From NCBI GenBank assembly GCA_006503475.1, contig RSEH01000020.1, forward strand, positions 166,165-230,164: a DNA stretch of 64,000 nt. Reading direction: 5' to 3'. The stretch comes from Stentor roeselii. Lineage: Eukaryota; Ciliophora; Heterotrichea; Heterotrichida; Stentoridae. Position numbers and translations under genes: made by a program. The notes beneath the pieces are model-generated. The model was not told the DNA's origin, ran no database searches, and saw only the letters and a program-made list of their open reading frames with translations. Positions 26,841 to 38,400 of this stretch are shown piece after piece (positions within the stretch are counted from its first letter, which is position 1; the number at the start of each line of letters is the position of its first letter).

Positions 26841-28376
26841 ATGTCTGCCATCAGGAAAACGAAAATAATCATAACTCTTGGAAAAGCATCTTCTTCGACT
26901 GAGTCTCTTGTCAAGCTGCTTAATGCTGGCATTGATGGCGTCAGGATCACGACTCGTTTTCTTCCGTCTGAACTGAGGAACCAGGTGCTTGAAAATTTAA
27001 AAGAAGCTGAAAATATCACTGGAAGACTTGTTTGTGTCATTCTCAGCTTGAGGGAAGGAGATATCAGGATTGGAAATGGAAAGTCGGAAAAAATATTAAC
27101 TTTGAGCACTGGCGATGAAATCATGATTGTGCCGCAAAGATATGAAGGGGAAAATTCTAATACTATTGTTTGTAACAACTCTGCACTTGGGTCTATGGTT
27201 AAAGAAGGAGATAAACTTCTGGTAGAGTTTGGAAAAGCCATTTTGACTGTTGTACGACTTGAAGATTATCATTTTAAGTCTGACCCGTCGACTCCGAAAG
27301 GAGAGGACCAGGGAATTGAGAGGTATAAAAGAACGAAACCGAAAATACAGAAAACTGTGAAGATTGTTGTTTGTCGTGCTGAAAATGACTGTGTCCTTGA
27401 TGGCCAGAATCCTTTGAATTTTATGAATGCGAGTAGTGCAGATCCTTCAACTTGTAACAACGAACTAGAAGACATCAGACAGCTCGACTGGGCCCGTGGG
27501 AAAGACATCGACATAGTAATCTACAAGCAAGTCCGTGACAAAGAAGACCTCGAAGACCTATGGAACTTCGAGATTCCTAAAGACGCAAAGCGTTTCGTAG
27601 GGATTCAAACACGTGAAACAGCAGAAAACCCTGAAAATTACCTAGACGAGAGCGATGGCTGTTCAATAGGAAGAGGAATTCTGGGCGTTGAGACTTCCCA
27701 TTCAAAAGTGACATTCCTCCAAAAGCAGTTAGTCAAGCTAAGCAACATCAAAGGCAAGCCAGTCTTCATCTCAACCCACGTCCTCGAAAGCATGGTGGTG
27801 AACGACAAGCCAACCCGCGCCGAAGTAGTCGACTCTTACTGCGCAGTGACTGACGGCGTCGATGGCATCATGCTCACAGGGGAGACCGCTTTTGGGAAGT
27901 ACCCAGAACTGGCTGTTCAAACACTTGACCGTATTTGTGTTGAGGCCGAACAGCATGTTAACTATAAAAAGCAACGAGATCTCGTTATTGAAGGCATTCC
28001 TGGAATTTTAAGCACACCTGATGGACTCTGTTATTTCGCTGCTGAAGCTGTTGAGAAAATTGGAGCTTCACTTATTATTTGCTTGACTAGAACTGGAAGA
28101 ACTGCCAGAAGCTTGTCTAGGTTTAAACCGAATTGCTTGATTGCCGCTGTTACTGACTTTGAGAAGACTTTTCGGTTTTTGAGAGTTGTTAGAGGTGTTT
28201 ACCCGATTTTGGTTAATTGTAGGGAGGATCGGGAAAATGAAACTATTGCTTTGAGACTTGTTAAGGAACATCAGCTTGCTAGGGATGGTGATCGAGTTGT
28301 GTTTATAGGAAGCAGTAGGGATACTATTATTGAAGGGGCGACTTCTAGTCTTAAAATCATTACTTTATCTAATTAA
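26841..28376 (+). CDS. pyruvate kinase-fold protein lacking catalytic residues (probable pseudoenzyme)
   Basis: A 511-residue protein that aligns along the whole length with pyruvate kinase, including TRAEVVDSYCAVTDGVDGIM (the TRAE...ADA..D) and GETAFGKYPELAV, plus the C-terminal TRTGRTARSLSRFKP...RGVYPIL. However, the usual active-site residues are changed. Where the family has the catalytic Lys and Glu of KIEN, this protein has Gly254 and Gln256 (GIQTRE). The Mg-binding Asp of ARGDLG is Ile280 (GRGILG). Asn and Ser of NFSHG are Thr37 and Arg39, and the Asp of DTKGPE is Ser69. The spacing between these sites is preserved, so this is not misalignment. A regulatory or structural role, rather than PEP-to-pyruvate catalysis, is inferred. 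The frame is intact and the start follows CAATCTATA. Confidence 0.92.
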   Translation: MSAIRKTKIIITLGKASSSTESLVKLLNAGIDGVRITTRFLPSELRNQVLENLKEAENITGRLVCVILSLREGDIRIGNGKSEKILTLSTGDEIMIVPQRYEGENSNTIVCNNSALGSMVKEGDKLLVEFGKAILTVVRLEDYHFKSDPSTPKGEDQGIERYKRTKPKIQKTVKIVVCRAENDCVLDGQNPLNFMNASSADPSTCNNELEDIRQLDWARGKDIDIVIYKQVRDKEDLEDLWNFEIPKDAKRFVGIQTRETAENPENYLDESDGCSIGRGILGVETSHSKVTFLQKQLVKLSNIKGKPVFISTHVLESMVVNDKPTRAEVVDSYCAVTDGVDGIMLTGETAFGKYPELAVQTLDRICVEAEQHVNYKKQRDLVIEGIPGILSTPDGLCYFAAEAVEKIGASLIICLTRTGRTARSLSRFKPNCLIAAVTDFEKTFRFLRVVRGVYPILVNCREDRENETIALRLVKEHQLARDGDRVVFIGSSRDTIIEGATSSLKIITLSN

Positions 28377-28393
28377 GTATTGGTATACTTATA

Positions 28394-28525
28394 ATGATAA
28401 TGGAGGTATTCAAGAATAAGTCACCTGCAAAACTTATTCCTAAACTAGCCATTTACCCATTACCCATAACCCTCCTTCTTTTTTTCTCAAAATCCTTTAA
28501 AATCCTCTCCCACGATTCCCCCTAA
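28394..28525 (+). CDS. possible small membrane protein (43 residues)
   Basis: A 43-codon frame beginning MIMEVFKNKSPAK, with a hydrophobic centre (LAIYPLPITLLLFF) and a TAA stop. Its ATG follows ACTTATA, the same start context as the proven genes. It sits 17 bp after the pyruvate-kinase-like gene and before the signal peptide gene at 28620. The surrounding sequence is pyrimidine-rich, so chance is possible. Recorded as a candidate only. Confidence 0.22.
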   Translation: MIMEVFKNKSPAKLIPKLAIYPLPITLLLFFSKSFKILSHDSP

Positions 28526-28619
28526 ATTCCTCCAACTCATTCCAAGTCTCTATTCACCTTTTCCAAATTCCCAAATAAAAATTTCAATTATATCCTAAGC
28601 CATTGGTGAATTAATAAAA

Positions 28620-31220
28620 ATGGGACGAGCAGCCTTCCTTTTGACTCTCTTAGCCCTTTGCCTATTAGGGTCAAGTGAAAACCTTCGAATAAGTGACAAC
28701 CCTTACGACCTTTCGAACATCCAAATGAGCAGCGATGGAATAATCGCACTGGGGACTTATCACTTTGGTGGACTTGAGTCAGCTCCAGAGACCCCGATCA
28801 TGAAGATCTTCATCAACATCACGTTCGACAACGCGCATCGACTGAGGATCCGAATCACTGACAACTCGACAGCGAGATGGGAAGTTCCTTATGATCTGGC
28901 GACGTATACGATAACAGGAAGTTTAGGCCTTTACAATGTGAGCATCTCGCAACAGCCCATGGGCATCCAGGTGGTGCGCAACGCGGACAATAAAGTGATT
29001 TTCAACTTGGATCCTAATATTTTCTTCAGTTACGACGATCAGGATATTTTGTTCACGAATAACTTGGGATACCCCATCAATGTGCTTGGTTTAGGTGAAA
29101 GAATCACTTCTTTTATTATTCCTACTGGAACTTACACCTTGTGGTCTAGTGACAAGGCTTCACCTATTGATGATGGGCAGAGCATGACTGGGAACATGTA
29201 CAGTTCTCATCCTTTTTATATGGTTATTGATGAGTCAGGAAAAGCTTTCGGTAGTCTTTTTTATAACTCTAATGCAATGTCAGCGACTGTGAACCCCACT
29301 TCAATCACCATGAGGAGCACTGGAGGAATCATCGATGTCTGGATCTTCATCGGGCCTGAGCCTGAAGATGTGATTTTCCAGTATCACAGTTTAATTAATC
29401 CACCTGTTCAAATTCCTTATTCGAGTTTAGGATGGCATCAATGCAGATATGGATACAAAAATGTTTCAGTTTTAAGCCAAGTGCTGGATAATTATACTGC
29501 AAATGGCCTGCCTCTTGATTACCTGTGGAGTGACATTGATTATATGTCTACTTATGAGGACTTTGTGCTTGACCCTGTCAACTACCCAAGGACTAACATG
29601 ACAGTATTGATTTCTAAATTGCAATCGTTGAACAAGGGCTGGATTCCTATTGTTGATGCAGGAACTGCTCAAAATCTGAGTGATCCTTATTATAACAAAG
29701 GAACCAGCATGAATGTGTGGATTATGGATCCTTATAATACTAATCAACCAGCAGTTGGAATTGTCTGGCCTGGAAATGCAACTTTTGTGGATTGGGTTCA
29801 TCCTAATGCATCTGATTATTGGTCTTACTGCTTGTCTTCTTTCGAAAATACTATCGCATTTTCAGGGATTTGGCTTGATATGAATGAAGCTAGCAATTTC
29901 AATAATGGGAATGTTGGGCATGCTCCTACATTAATTAATAGCACTACTATGCCTTGGACGCCAGGTGATGACTTAAACACAAGGTCACTAGATGTAGCTT
30001 CAATTCACTACAACATATACCCCAACGCTCCAAAGAGTAACCTCGAGTACAACATGCACTCACTATACGGTTACCTTGAAAGTAAGGCAACAAGCCAATG
30101 GTACATAAACAACAGAAATCGACCTTTCATCATTTCCAGAAGTAGTTTCCCAGGAAGTGGTCAATGGGCTTCTAAATGGCTAGGAGACAACTACGCTCAA
30201 TGGAGCTTCATGGAGCACTCAATCACCGGCATCTTTACCTTCGGAATGTTCGGAATTCCGATGATTGGAGCTGATATTTGTGGATTTTTGGGAAATACAA
30301 ACTTGGAACTTTGCGCCAGATGGACTCAACTAGGGACCATGTATCCTTTTTCGAGGAATCATAATGATATCAACTCTATTTCGCAGGAACCCTGGGCTTT
30401 AGGACCACTTCTGCTTGAAACCAACCAGTTTTCTATTAGAAACAAGTATATGCTTTATTTATACTTCTATTCGAGAATGATGGAACTTTCTATGCACGGT
30501 GGAATGTTCTTCAAACCTGCCTTCTGGGCTTATCCTAATCAGATGTCTCTCCTCTATAATGCAACTTCTTCGTTTATGCTTGGAAATGCTCTTATTGTTC
30601 ATCCTTGCTTGTGGCATGGAATCAAGGGATCGACCTCGTTTTTCCCAGATGATATTTGGTACGACTTATACTCAGGAGAATATAAGTTCTTAGACTACGA
30701 CAATTCTCTCTACCTCCAAATGGACTGGCCAGGTCTTGTTAACATTCACTTGACAACCGGTCATATTATTCCAACAATTGACAACTACAAGACTGCCACA
30801 TCATCATTTGATACAAGACGTTCAAACATAAGTCTCATCATTACTCAGAGTGGAACTGCTGACGCGAATGGAAAGGTAATCTTCGACGATGGACTCACCT
30901 GGGGAACCCTTTCAAATGCTCAGTACACTGATATTGAGTACGACTTCTTCTCTTACAACAGCACTTTCGATATCTTCAGCGTTCAAGAACTGGCTGATGG
31001 ATACACCAGAGCACCAGGAGAATGGCCTTACATTTCCACGTTGATTTTCTATGGATGCACAGCTGCTCCAGAAAGCGTCTATTTGTTTTCTCAGAACAAC
31101 TTCAAGCAACTCGCGGTTTCAATTTATTGGAATGCAGCTGATATGATTTGCAAGATTTGGCTTAAGGATAACTTGGCTCCTGACCAACCAGCGACTCTTT
31201 ATATAGACTATTTGATCTAA
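28620..31220 (+). CDS. GH31 alpha-glucosidase, secreted or lysosomal
   Basis: An 866-residue family 31 glycosidase. The first 20 residues (MGRAAFLLTLLALCLLGSSE) are a clear signal peptide. The catalytic nucleophile is Asp420 in WLDMNEASNF, and the acid/base is Asp523 in WLGDNYAQW. Other family marks are DIDYMSTYEDF, GIPMIGADICGF and RNHNDI. The length fits lysosomal or secreted maltase/acid alpha-glucosidase, which releases glucose from alpha-1,4 (and some 1,6) links in maltose and glycogen or starch. Many N-glycosylation sequons are present. No trefoil domain or C-terminal membrane anchor is seen. For a filter-feeding ciliate, digestion in food vacuoles is the likely role (inference). The start is preceded by GAATTAATAAAA. 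No intron is required. Confidence 0.95.
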   Translation: MGRAAFLLTLLALCLLGSSENLRISDNPYDLSNIQMSSDGIIALGTYHFGGLESAPETPIMKIFINITFDNAHRLRIRITDNSTARWEVPYDLATYTITGSLGLYNVSISQQPMGIQVVRNADNKVIFNLDPNIFFSYDDQDILFTNNLGYPINVLGLGERITSFIIPTGTYTLWSSDKASPIDDGQSMTGNMYSSHPFYMVIDESGKAFGSLFYNSNAMSATVNPTSITMRSTGGIIDVWIFIGPEPEDVIFQYHSLINPPVQIPYSSLGWHQCRYGYKNVSVLSQVLDNYTANGLPLDYLWSDIDYMSTYEDFVLDPVNYPRTNMTVLISKLQSLNKGWIPIVDAGTAQNLSDPYYNKGTSMNVWIMDPYNTNQPAVGIVWPGNATFVDWVHPNASDYWSYCLSSFENTIAFSGIWLDMNEASNFNNGNVGHAPTLINSTTMPWTPGDDLNTRSLDVASIHYNIYPNAPKSNLEYNMHSLYGYLESKATSQWYINNRNRPFIISRSSFPGSGQWASKWLGDNYAQWSFMEHSITGIFTFGMFGIPMIGADICGFLGNTNLELCARWTQLGTMYPFSRNHNDINSISQEPWALGPLLLETNQFSIRNKYMLYLYFYSRMMELSMHGGMFFKPAFWAYPNQMSLLYNATSSFMLGNALIVHPCLWHGIKGSTSFFPDDIWYDLYSGEYKFLDYDNSLYLQMDWPGLVNIHLTTGHIIPTIDNYKTATSSFDTRRSNISLIITQSGTADANGKVIFDDGLTWGTLSNAQYTDIEYDFFSYNSTFDIFSVQELADGYTRAPGEWPYISTLIFYGCTAAPESVYLFSQNNFKQLAVSIYWNAADMICKIWLKDNLAPDQPATLYIDYLI

Positions 31221-31417
31221 TTAGGTAGTTTAAATTTGTTTTGAGAATTTTAAGTTTTTAGAAGAGATAAAAAGGATTATTTAGGTTTTAACTATGAAAG
31301 TCTTATGTGTGAAAAGTTTCTTTAAGTATCACTTAAGTAATCAAAATTTTATCAAATCTAAGAAAAATTCTTTCATCACTTAAAGTTAAGAAAAATTATA
31401 AGAAATGTCTAAAATAA

Positions 31418-32869
31418 ATGCAAAAGCCTCTGGAAGTAAACACGTCTTTAAGTCGTGGCTGTGCAGATGTCCTTCACGAAATCATCTTAAAAAATAACTG
31501 GAGAGAAGTTCAAGGAAACCGAGGAAAACTGATCTGGTACGGCCTGGCAATAAAACCTGAAGACCTCGAGTCCTCAAACAGAAAAATAGTAAACCGTATT
31601 CCTGGACTTGAAGAAACTTCTCACAAGCGTCCTCTAGGTGAATTACTGAAATTTACCCACAAGTACTTCCCTGAGCATTTCAACATCTTTCCTCGAACCT
31701 TTCTATTACCTGAAGACTTCGAAGAACTTGAAGAGCTGACTAAAAACAAGTCATCATATTTCATAGTAAAACCAACGAGTGGCAGTCAAGGCGAAGGAAT
31801 TTTCATAATAAACAAAGCAAGAGATCTTCAAAACTGCACTCTTAAAAACTGGTCAGACCTGGTAGTCCAAGAGTATCTCCACCCGCCGCTTCTACTGAGA
31901 CAGAAGAAGTTCGACTTGCGGATTTACGCTTTGATCACTTGCATTGACCCACTTTGCGTTTTTATCAACGAAGAAGGACTAGCTCGGTTTTGCACTGAAG
32001 ACTACGAAGCTCCAAACAATTCTAACATTTCCAATGCTTTTATGCATCTTACCAACTATTCCTTGAATAAAAGAAGCACGAAATTCGTTCATACTGATGA
32101 AATCACTGAAGTTAATGAAGGCTCGAAACAGACTTTGCAAAGCTTTTATGCTGAACTTGAACAAAACGGTTACCCGGTGGATGTGATCAAGAGAAATATC
32201 AAGGATTTAGTTGTAAAAACACTTCTGGCAATACAACCTGCTATGAACTTACAGCTTAAGTCTTACCTAAAACTTGCGAAAGTTGAGAAATTGAGATATT
32301 TTCATATTTTAGGAGTTGACGTACTTCTCACTCAAGATTGTCGTGCCTGGCTTCTTGAAATCAATGCGAATCCCAGCTTAAGAATTGATTTTGAGCAGGA
32401 GGTCAAACCTGGAGTCATGCAGAGCTTTCCAAGTGAACTTGATCGATATGTTAAGACTAAGGTTGTTGAAGATGCTATCAAAATCGCGGTTATGAAGAAA
32501 AGAGAACAGATTGCTTTAGATCAGTTTGAAAGCTATGAAAGGATTATTCCTGGGAATGGAGAACTTGGAGAATGCTCTGATGTGCTTATGAAGATCTTTC
32601 ATGTATTTAGTGGATTGACTGATATTAAGAACCCATCTGTTGTTCCTCTTGGGAAATTTAGGAAAATATTTCAGAAGGTCAGAGGAAGACTTGCGAAAGA
32701 AATAGTTTCTGCGGACTTTGATATCATTTATATTAAAATATTGAAAAAATTTGGATGCAATCAGATGGGATATGTGTCTTTTGTTTCGGCTATTGAAGAA
32801 ATTGCGAGTAAGTTTTTGAATGGAACTTCGAAGGAAAATCTTGTATATGTTCTTAATTTAATTGCATAG
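31418..32869 (+). CDS. tubulin-tyrosine-ligase-like (TTLL) enzyme
   Basis: A 483-residue TTL-domain protein. ATP-grasp marks are present in order: KPTSGSQGEGI (Lys118), VVQEYLHPPLLL and KFDLRIYAL near residues 150-168, MHLTNYSLNK around 210, and the metal-binding LLEINANPSL with Glu314 and Asn316. The family ligates amino acids, most often glutamate or glycine chains, to tubulin tails in cilia and cortical microtubules. Which amino acid is added cannot be told here. The 120 residues after the core are helical and may bind microtubules. The ATG at 31418 follows TCTAAAATAA; another ATG at 31405 is in a different frame. This is the last gene of the dense left block. The frame is intact, with stop TAG. 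Confidence 0.92.
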   Translation: MQKPLEVNTSLSRGCADVLHEIILKNNWREVQGNRGKLIWYGLAIKPEDLESSNRKIVNRIPGLEETSHKRPLGELLKFTHKYFPEHFNIFPRTFLLPEDFEELEELTKNKSSYFIVKPTSGSQGEGIFIINKARDLQNCTLKNWSDLVVQEYLHPPLLLRQKKFDLRIYALITCIDPLCVFINEEGLARFCTEDYEAPNNSNISNAFMHLTNYSLNKRSTKFVHTDEITEVNEGSKQTLQSFYAELEQNGYPVDVIKRNIKDLVVKTLLAIQPAMNLQLKSYLKLAKVEKLRYFHILGVDVLLTQDCRAWLLEINANPSLRIDFEQEVKPGVMQSFPSELDRYVKTKVVEDAIKIAVMKKREQIALDQFESYERIIPGNGELGECSDVLMKIFHVFSGLTDIKNPSVVPLGKFRKIFQKVRGRLAKEIVSADFDIIYIKILKKFGCNQMGYVSFVSAIEEIASKFLNGTSKENLVYVLNLIA

Positions 32870-35412
32870 CTTTTTTAGGTTTGGAGTTTATATTAGATAT
32901 TTAAGGATATAGTTTGATTAGACTAATCATTTTTGTTATTATTAGATATTATATTGAATAGAGAATCAAAACATGATTTAGGCACCGCCTTAAAGCATAA
33001 AATTAAATTATTTTATCGATTTGTAAATAAATGAGTATTCGATGGTAAATGAATTATGAGTAGTTCGAATTTTTCTATGCAAGATCAAAGATGCATTAAC
33101 CATTATCTGTTTAAAAAAGTCAGTGGCTTAATATCAGTCTCCTTTAAGATGTGAAAGAATATTTGATTTTTTATCATATCGTCAAAGAGTAGAGTTAATA
33201 ATTAGTAAACTCTTGAAAAATTATACACAAGACTTACTTCAAAATATTAAAATTATATATAAATCAAAATAAATATCTTTGGAATTGAGTTTAATAAGAA
33301 CCTTCGAAACTTTGATCAAAAGTTATTTTCAAATCCAATTTTCAATTAAGTTAAGTGTTTAAAATATTTTATATTTACTGGTTTGGCATGAATGATAAAT
33401 CATCAGGATTTGAAAGTTTTTAAGAGCTTTGATTATTTTTTTGAATTTCTATAGTAATATTTTCAAATGCTATTCCATTATATATTTGCCAGTTATACAT
33501 TTTTAAGGAAAACACTCAGTATCTATTCATAGATAAAGATCATCAAGAGATTTATCAATTTATATTATCAAAGTATATATTTAAACTGCAGCATGTTTGG
33601 AGTTATTTTCCATTTCCAAATTCTTTAGAAATTAATAATTTCTAATAAAATATCTATCTTACAGTCCTATGAAAAATTTTCAATTCTTGTATTAAAGCAA
33701 TACTTAAAAGGCTTATCAATCCTTTAGTATATTTGAATAATTCTTCGTAGATTAACATTTGAAGTGCCACTGAAAATTGTTTGAGACTGATAGAAATAGC
33801 TCGTGTATAATATTATTACTTTTAATATCTCACTTCTGTAACATTATCTGAAAAGCATAAATAAAATAAATCTAATTTCATTATAATTAAAAATATTTTA
33901 TCGATATATTTTGATCTTAAATTACCTGAATAAAATAGAAATGACTATAAATTAGATAAAACGAGCTTTTAACTGAAATTTAAAGACTAGTGCAATTTCA
34001 ATACACTATTTGACCTCTCAATAAGTGAATTAAGTCTTGCTTGGTAGCTTCAATCAAATTGTAAAAAACTTGATAAGCTTTAAAAAAATCTATAATTCAA
34101 AATTTATAGTATCAGAAACTTACTTAAGTTATTTTCAGATATTTAAAAAACTTATATAGACATGAATTTAGACTGGAAAAGTGTAAATTATTTTAAAATT
34201 ATTCTTTAACAATATTTTTCTACCAAAATAGAGAAAGCCTGCCACTTTTGAGTCTAAAATTTACAAAATAGCATAAATTTTTATGGTATGCTAAAATTGA
34301 ACTCAAATATTATTTGCATTTCTAATCTCTATCAAACATTTATTCATAGATTATTCTTAATTAAATTATCAAACGAATTGTTTAGCTAAAGATCTATTTA
34401 CAGGTTTAATTGAAAGTCTTTTTAAGAAAATTCAAAATTTAAATAAGATAATAAATAAACCGAGTAATAAAATTTTGTTTAATAAATTCATAAAGCATAA
34501 TTCTAAAATCAAATCTTTTGAGTGAAGGTTTGCTATAATATCTTTTTAATTCAAAAAAATCATTATTATATCAGTTGATATTAACTCTATTACATATATT
34601 ATTTCTGATAAAATTATAACGCAGTCTACATTTAGTTTTATGACTAAATAGTTTACTGTTTTCAGATACAATTAATTGATTTTATATATTGGAAATTGCA
34701 AAATATATATTTAAATAAAACTTATTTATAGACTACTTATTAAACTGGATATATAAAAATCGATTACAGTCTGCCAAAAAAATTATTATATTATTTAGAC
34801 AAATAATTTTTCAAGAATGAGCGAGCAGATACACAAACTTCTTATATATTGAATGTAAATTGGATTCATTTAATCATAAATACTTAAATTATAAACTCTA
34901 AAATTTCTTAAAATCATAAATTCTTTGAAGTTTCTTAAGGTGCTAATCTCAATACCTAAAAATAACTCTAATATTTCTGAACAATTGATCTTACAAATAT
35001 TACTGATTAGTTAACTAAAATTAAATGCTTAAAATCCTTGAAATATTCTTAGTGTAAACTTTGCGAAAACTTATCTCTTATGTAAGGATAATTATCTAAA
35101 TTTCCTTTAATTCTATGTTGAGATAATTTTTTGAACTGCAAATAATTATTATGAGAAAAAATTCATATAAATCTAACTAGAGTTCAATCAAGGAGTTTAA
35201 AAAGATAATTCGGGTTGTATCTAAATGAATTAGCACAAAATTAATACTGAAGTATAGAAAAATCGAAATATTATATAAGAAATAGCAATTTAACTATATG
35301 CCTGCTTAACAATCTGTGCTTTTTTTGAATCCTGTTGCATTTTACCTAAACATCGATGAAATAAAAAATTAAACCTCATTTCCATTGTTGAATATATATT
35401 TTATAATATATA
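32870..35412. other. 2.5 kb AT-rich gene-free stretch
   Basis: The base composition falls abruptly after the TTLL gene. No frame of useful length, no tRNA-like structure and no recognisable relic was found on either strand. The last 40 bp carry AT runs ending in TATAATATATA directly before the next start codon. Confidence 0.6.
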
Positions 35413-38400
35413 ATGGCAAAATTATTATTGAAAGTGATCTTTGTTCTTTCTTCCAAGTGGTTAGAGTATCGATTTAATCGTGATTATGGAAATTTCTTTT
35501 TTGACTATTCCCTAAATGGTCGATATGCTGAAAATGGAGGGAAGTCAGGAACAACCCGGGCTAAAATCACAGATAGAGGAATATACTTTCTTAATGATGA
35601 TAGTCACGTAAAAATCTACAACTCAGAGTATCTACCATCAACATTTAGCATCTCAGCTTGGCTCTTCACTCCAGACACATACTTTTGTATCTTTTATAGT
35701 AAAAACAACAGCTATGGAATATCATTTGGCAGATATAATACAGGTGATTCTTTCAGATTATATATAAACTCAGATGATAATACTGGTGATAATAATTGTT
35801 TTCTTCCAAGTAATTTCTATTCAGATCTATGGAAATTTCTGACTCTTGTTTATTCAAGTGGTGCTTTTAAGGGATATATTAATGATAAACTATGTTTAAC
35901 TAAATCTTTTAGTTATTCACAATCCAGACCTCATGAAACTGGTATAGGTCCAAGCGAAATATGGAAAGTCTTAACATGCATTATATGGAACTTTGTGATC
36001 TTAGACGAAGAAATAAACTTTTCCAAATATCTTCAACTAGCAGGTTCATCAAACTGTCTTTTAGGGCCAGGGACTTGTAATCCATGTGATACTGCCTTTA
36101 TTGATCCTATTTTAGGCACGGGGTGCATTTCAACCTCGATGGATATAAAAAAAAATGCTTTAGGAATAGCCTGTGACCATGAAAGCTGCACCAAAACAGT
36201 TTCTCTTAACTGTTCGAATTCTAGTTTATTTTGCACTTACGACCAAACCACCCACTCTTGTTTCATTAAAACTCTCACTAGTTCTTTATCCTCTGAACCA
36301 AATACTCAAATCGCCTGTACCTGCGAAAGCCAATACATCAGCCGAGACAATAAATGCTGCGACAGTCATTGTTCAAGCTGCGATTATTTGAACACTTGCA
36401 AATCATGCTATTCAAATAATGCATTTTACAATCTTTCGAAAAATTGCAATTGTTTGGAAGGTTTTTACAGTAAAGGGAACTTGGAGATAAAGACAATTGT
36501 GAGCCTTGTAGTGTAGGGTGCCCTAGCTGCAATTCAACACACTGCTTACGCTGTAAGGATCATAATTCTTATTTAAATGGTTCAGAATGCGTCTGTAATC
36601 AAAAATATTTTGGAAGCCCTGATAACTGCGCCCCTTGTTTAGAAGAATGCGAAAGTTGTATTACTTCTGAATCGTGTTTGTCTTGTGTTGATAAAAGTTT
36701 GAAGTTAAATGAAGGGAGATGTGGATGCACTGTTGGATACTATGATGACGGAGTGAATTGCTCTTTATGCAATCCTTCATGCAAAAACTGCAGCTCGTCT
36801 ATATTGTGTCATGAATGTAAGGTGGAAAAAGCTGTTGTTAATCAAGGAGACTGCATTTGTGAGAAAGGATTTTTTGGAGATGCTTCAATTTCTTGTCAGC
36901 CTTGTGATCCAGTTTGTTCTAGTTGCTTATCTTCAAGTGAGTGTCTTGGATGTTCTGATGGAAATAGTGAGTTAAAAGATAGAAAATGTGAATGTTTTAC
37001 TGGATACTTTAAAAGTGAATCTTTTACTTGTTTAAAATGTCATGAAGAGTGCCTTACATGTGAAGTTTATGATTATTGCACTTCGTGTAAAGCTCTGAAT
37101 TCGATATTAGTTGATGGAAAATGTCTTTGTGATGAGGGTTTCTGGAGCTCTTCTTTGCTAGATGATAAATATTCGTGTAATAGATGTCATGAGATGTGTG
37201 TGAGTTGTTTAAATAACTCTTTTTGTTTAAACTGTACTTCGAATTCAACCTTGGTCGATGGGAAATGTGAATGTCTTCCAGGATTCAGGCTTGAACAGAT
37301 GAAATGCATTCAGAGATACTTTCATGGGACTTCATATGTGGAAAACTCGTATATTGTTTGGATAATTTTCAATGAAACTTTAATCTCGGAGTTTCAAGAA
37401 AATGACTTTTCTGTCCATTTAGAATCTGAAAAAATTGAATATATTTTAATCAAAACAGATGGAAAAATTAAGTATGGTATTGAGCCAAAACTGTCTGGAA
37501 TTCAGAAAGATTCGATCATTGAAGTAAAAATAAATTCTAAGGTTTTTTCAGTGTTTGGCTCAATTCTATCTACATTTATATTTAGAGAAAAAATTAACTT
37601 TAGTGAAGAAAATTTAGTTGAGCAGAAATATGAAACAGAAGCTAGTCTTCAAAATGAAGCCTCTAAAAAAGTCTCTTCAGCTGGAGCTATTGCAGCTCTT
37701 GGAATTTCATTGATTACTGTTGATCCATCGAGTTTTTTTAACTTTATTAATACAGCTGAAATGATCTACCCAGTTTATCTGTTAAATCTAGAAATAAACC
37801 CAATACTTAGAGAGTTTCTATTGGGCATCAGAATTCAAAATTCAATTCCTAATCCTTTTGAATATATCATCGATGAACGTAAAGGGATTATACTTTCGAA
37901 AAAGATGGTAAAGTTTGGATTTAAAACTAGTTTACTCATCATCAATTCAGGGATTTTGTTTTCTATTCTTATCATAAATCTAATAATGCTTACAGTTTCT
38001 TTCTTAGCAAATTGTATTCCGATATTAGGTTCTAAAGCCAAGTCATTTATCTCCTGGATAATCTTCTCTTCCCTTCTTAAACTATGGGTTCAAAGTTTTT
38101 TTGAACTAATGATTACAGCAAGTATTTCAATTAAAAACAATATAAACTCAACAGATATTCAAATAATTGACGTAGGTTTATTTTTAGTTGTTATTGTAAT
38201 TTTCGAATAGATCACTGAGTTCCTCATGACGTTCTTGCTATTATATCTCATCAGAACAAGAAGAAGAATTGAATCCGATGATAAGTCAGAAGAGTTTGAT
38301 GAAAAATATTCGATTTTCTTCAAAGATTTCAAAGCAACTGAATATAAACATTCAACATTTTACCTCGTGTTTATTTTAAGGAGAGCAGTTATTGCGATCA

